Source of the DNA: JACCXG01 sp963785755
GTDB taxonomy: Bacteria > Acidobacteriota > Vicinamibacteria > Vicinamibacterales > 2-12-FULL-66-21
Assembly (NCBI GenBank): GCA_963785755.1
Contig: CAWAXG010000048.1
Location: 1 to 54,689, forward strand
Length of the DNA: 54,689 bases
Direction of reading: 5' to 3'
Both the position numbers and the translations under genes were made by a program. This document shows, piece after piece, positions 54,566 through 54,689 of this stretch. The number at the start of each line of letters is the position of its first letter. Position 1 is the first letter of the stretch. The notes beneath the pieces are model-generated. The model was not told the DNA's origin, made no database searches, and saw only the letters and a list, made by a program, of their open reading frames with translations.

Positions 54566-54689
54566 AACCATTCTCCTTGGGCGGCCATTCCTATCCACCT
54601 TGAATGCCAAGACACACAAGTTACGGCGCCGGGCAAGCGGCCGCCACGAGTCAGTCGCGGGTGCTCGCTGACGCTGGAGCGGCCCGCAG

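Overview
The window looks like chromosomal DNA of a high-GC Acidobacteriota, probably of the Vicinamibacteria type. The main evidence is six copies of the acidobacterial duplicated orphan permease (ADOP, MacB/FtsX-type) family, three of them served by a PadR-family regulator. There are also two Hanks-type Ser/Thr kinases with TolB/propeller or TolB/TPR sensor halves, an Oar-like TonB receptor, and several Tat-exported TIM-barrel enzymes. No rRNA, tRNA, CRISPR array or complete insertion sequence was seen.

Left part (1-16 kb). A frameshifted alpha/beta hydrolase is followed by ADOP1, which has many frameshifts. Next comes a co-directional run of a propionyl/acetyl-CoA synthetase-like enzyme, an AcuI-type acryloyl-CoA reductase, an exported M28-like peptidase and the start of a truncated exported protein. 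Facing them is a membrane Ser/Thr kinase. A secreted SGNH hydrolase, an APP1-type phosphatase and an HpcH/HpaI aldolase follow, with degenerate gene remnants in the spacers.

Middle part (16-33 kb). PadR1-ADOP2 (+), ADOP3-PadR3 (-), ADOP4 (+) and PadR2-ADOP5 (+) surround an HU protein, a small secreted protein, a zinc alcohol dehydrogenase and a Na+/H+ antiporter. Each PadR gene has its own different palindrome directly upstream of or over its start codon, and each is coupled to its permease (4-bp gap or ATGA overlap). This looks like three separately self-regulated cassettes.

Right part (33-54.7 kb). This part looks catabolic. A six-gene minus-strand run (43189 to 35112) encodes a TolB/TPR Ser/Thr kinase, an NTF2-like protein, a Tat-exported sugar isomerase/epimerase-type TIM barrel, a large exported dehydrogenase-type propeller with HEAT repeats and cytochrome c, a secreted beta-rich protein and an RraA-type aldolase. 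It converges with a second Tat-exported TIM barrel. Upstream lie a Tat-exported hexulose-phosphate-synthase-like protein, a GH3 glycosidase, a TonB receptor and ADOP6. My inference is uptake and oxidative or aldol processing of a sugar-derived substrate, with unusually many steps placed outside the cytoplasm.

Quality note. Many genes are broken by indels that one base added to or removed from a short homopolymer would repair. Other long genes (ADOP2, ADOP5, both kinases) are intact. Sequencing or consensus error is therefore likely for many breaks, although the clusters in ADOP1, ADOP3 and the TonB receptor could be true decay.
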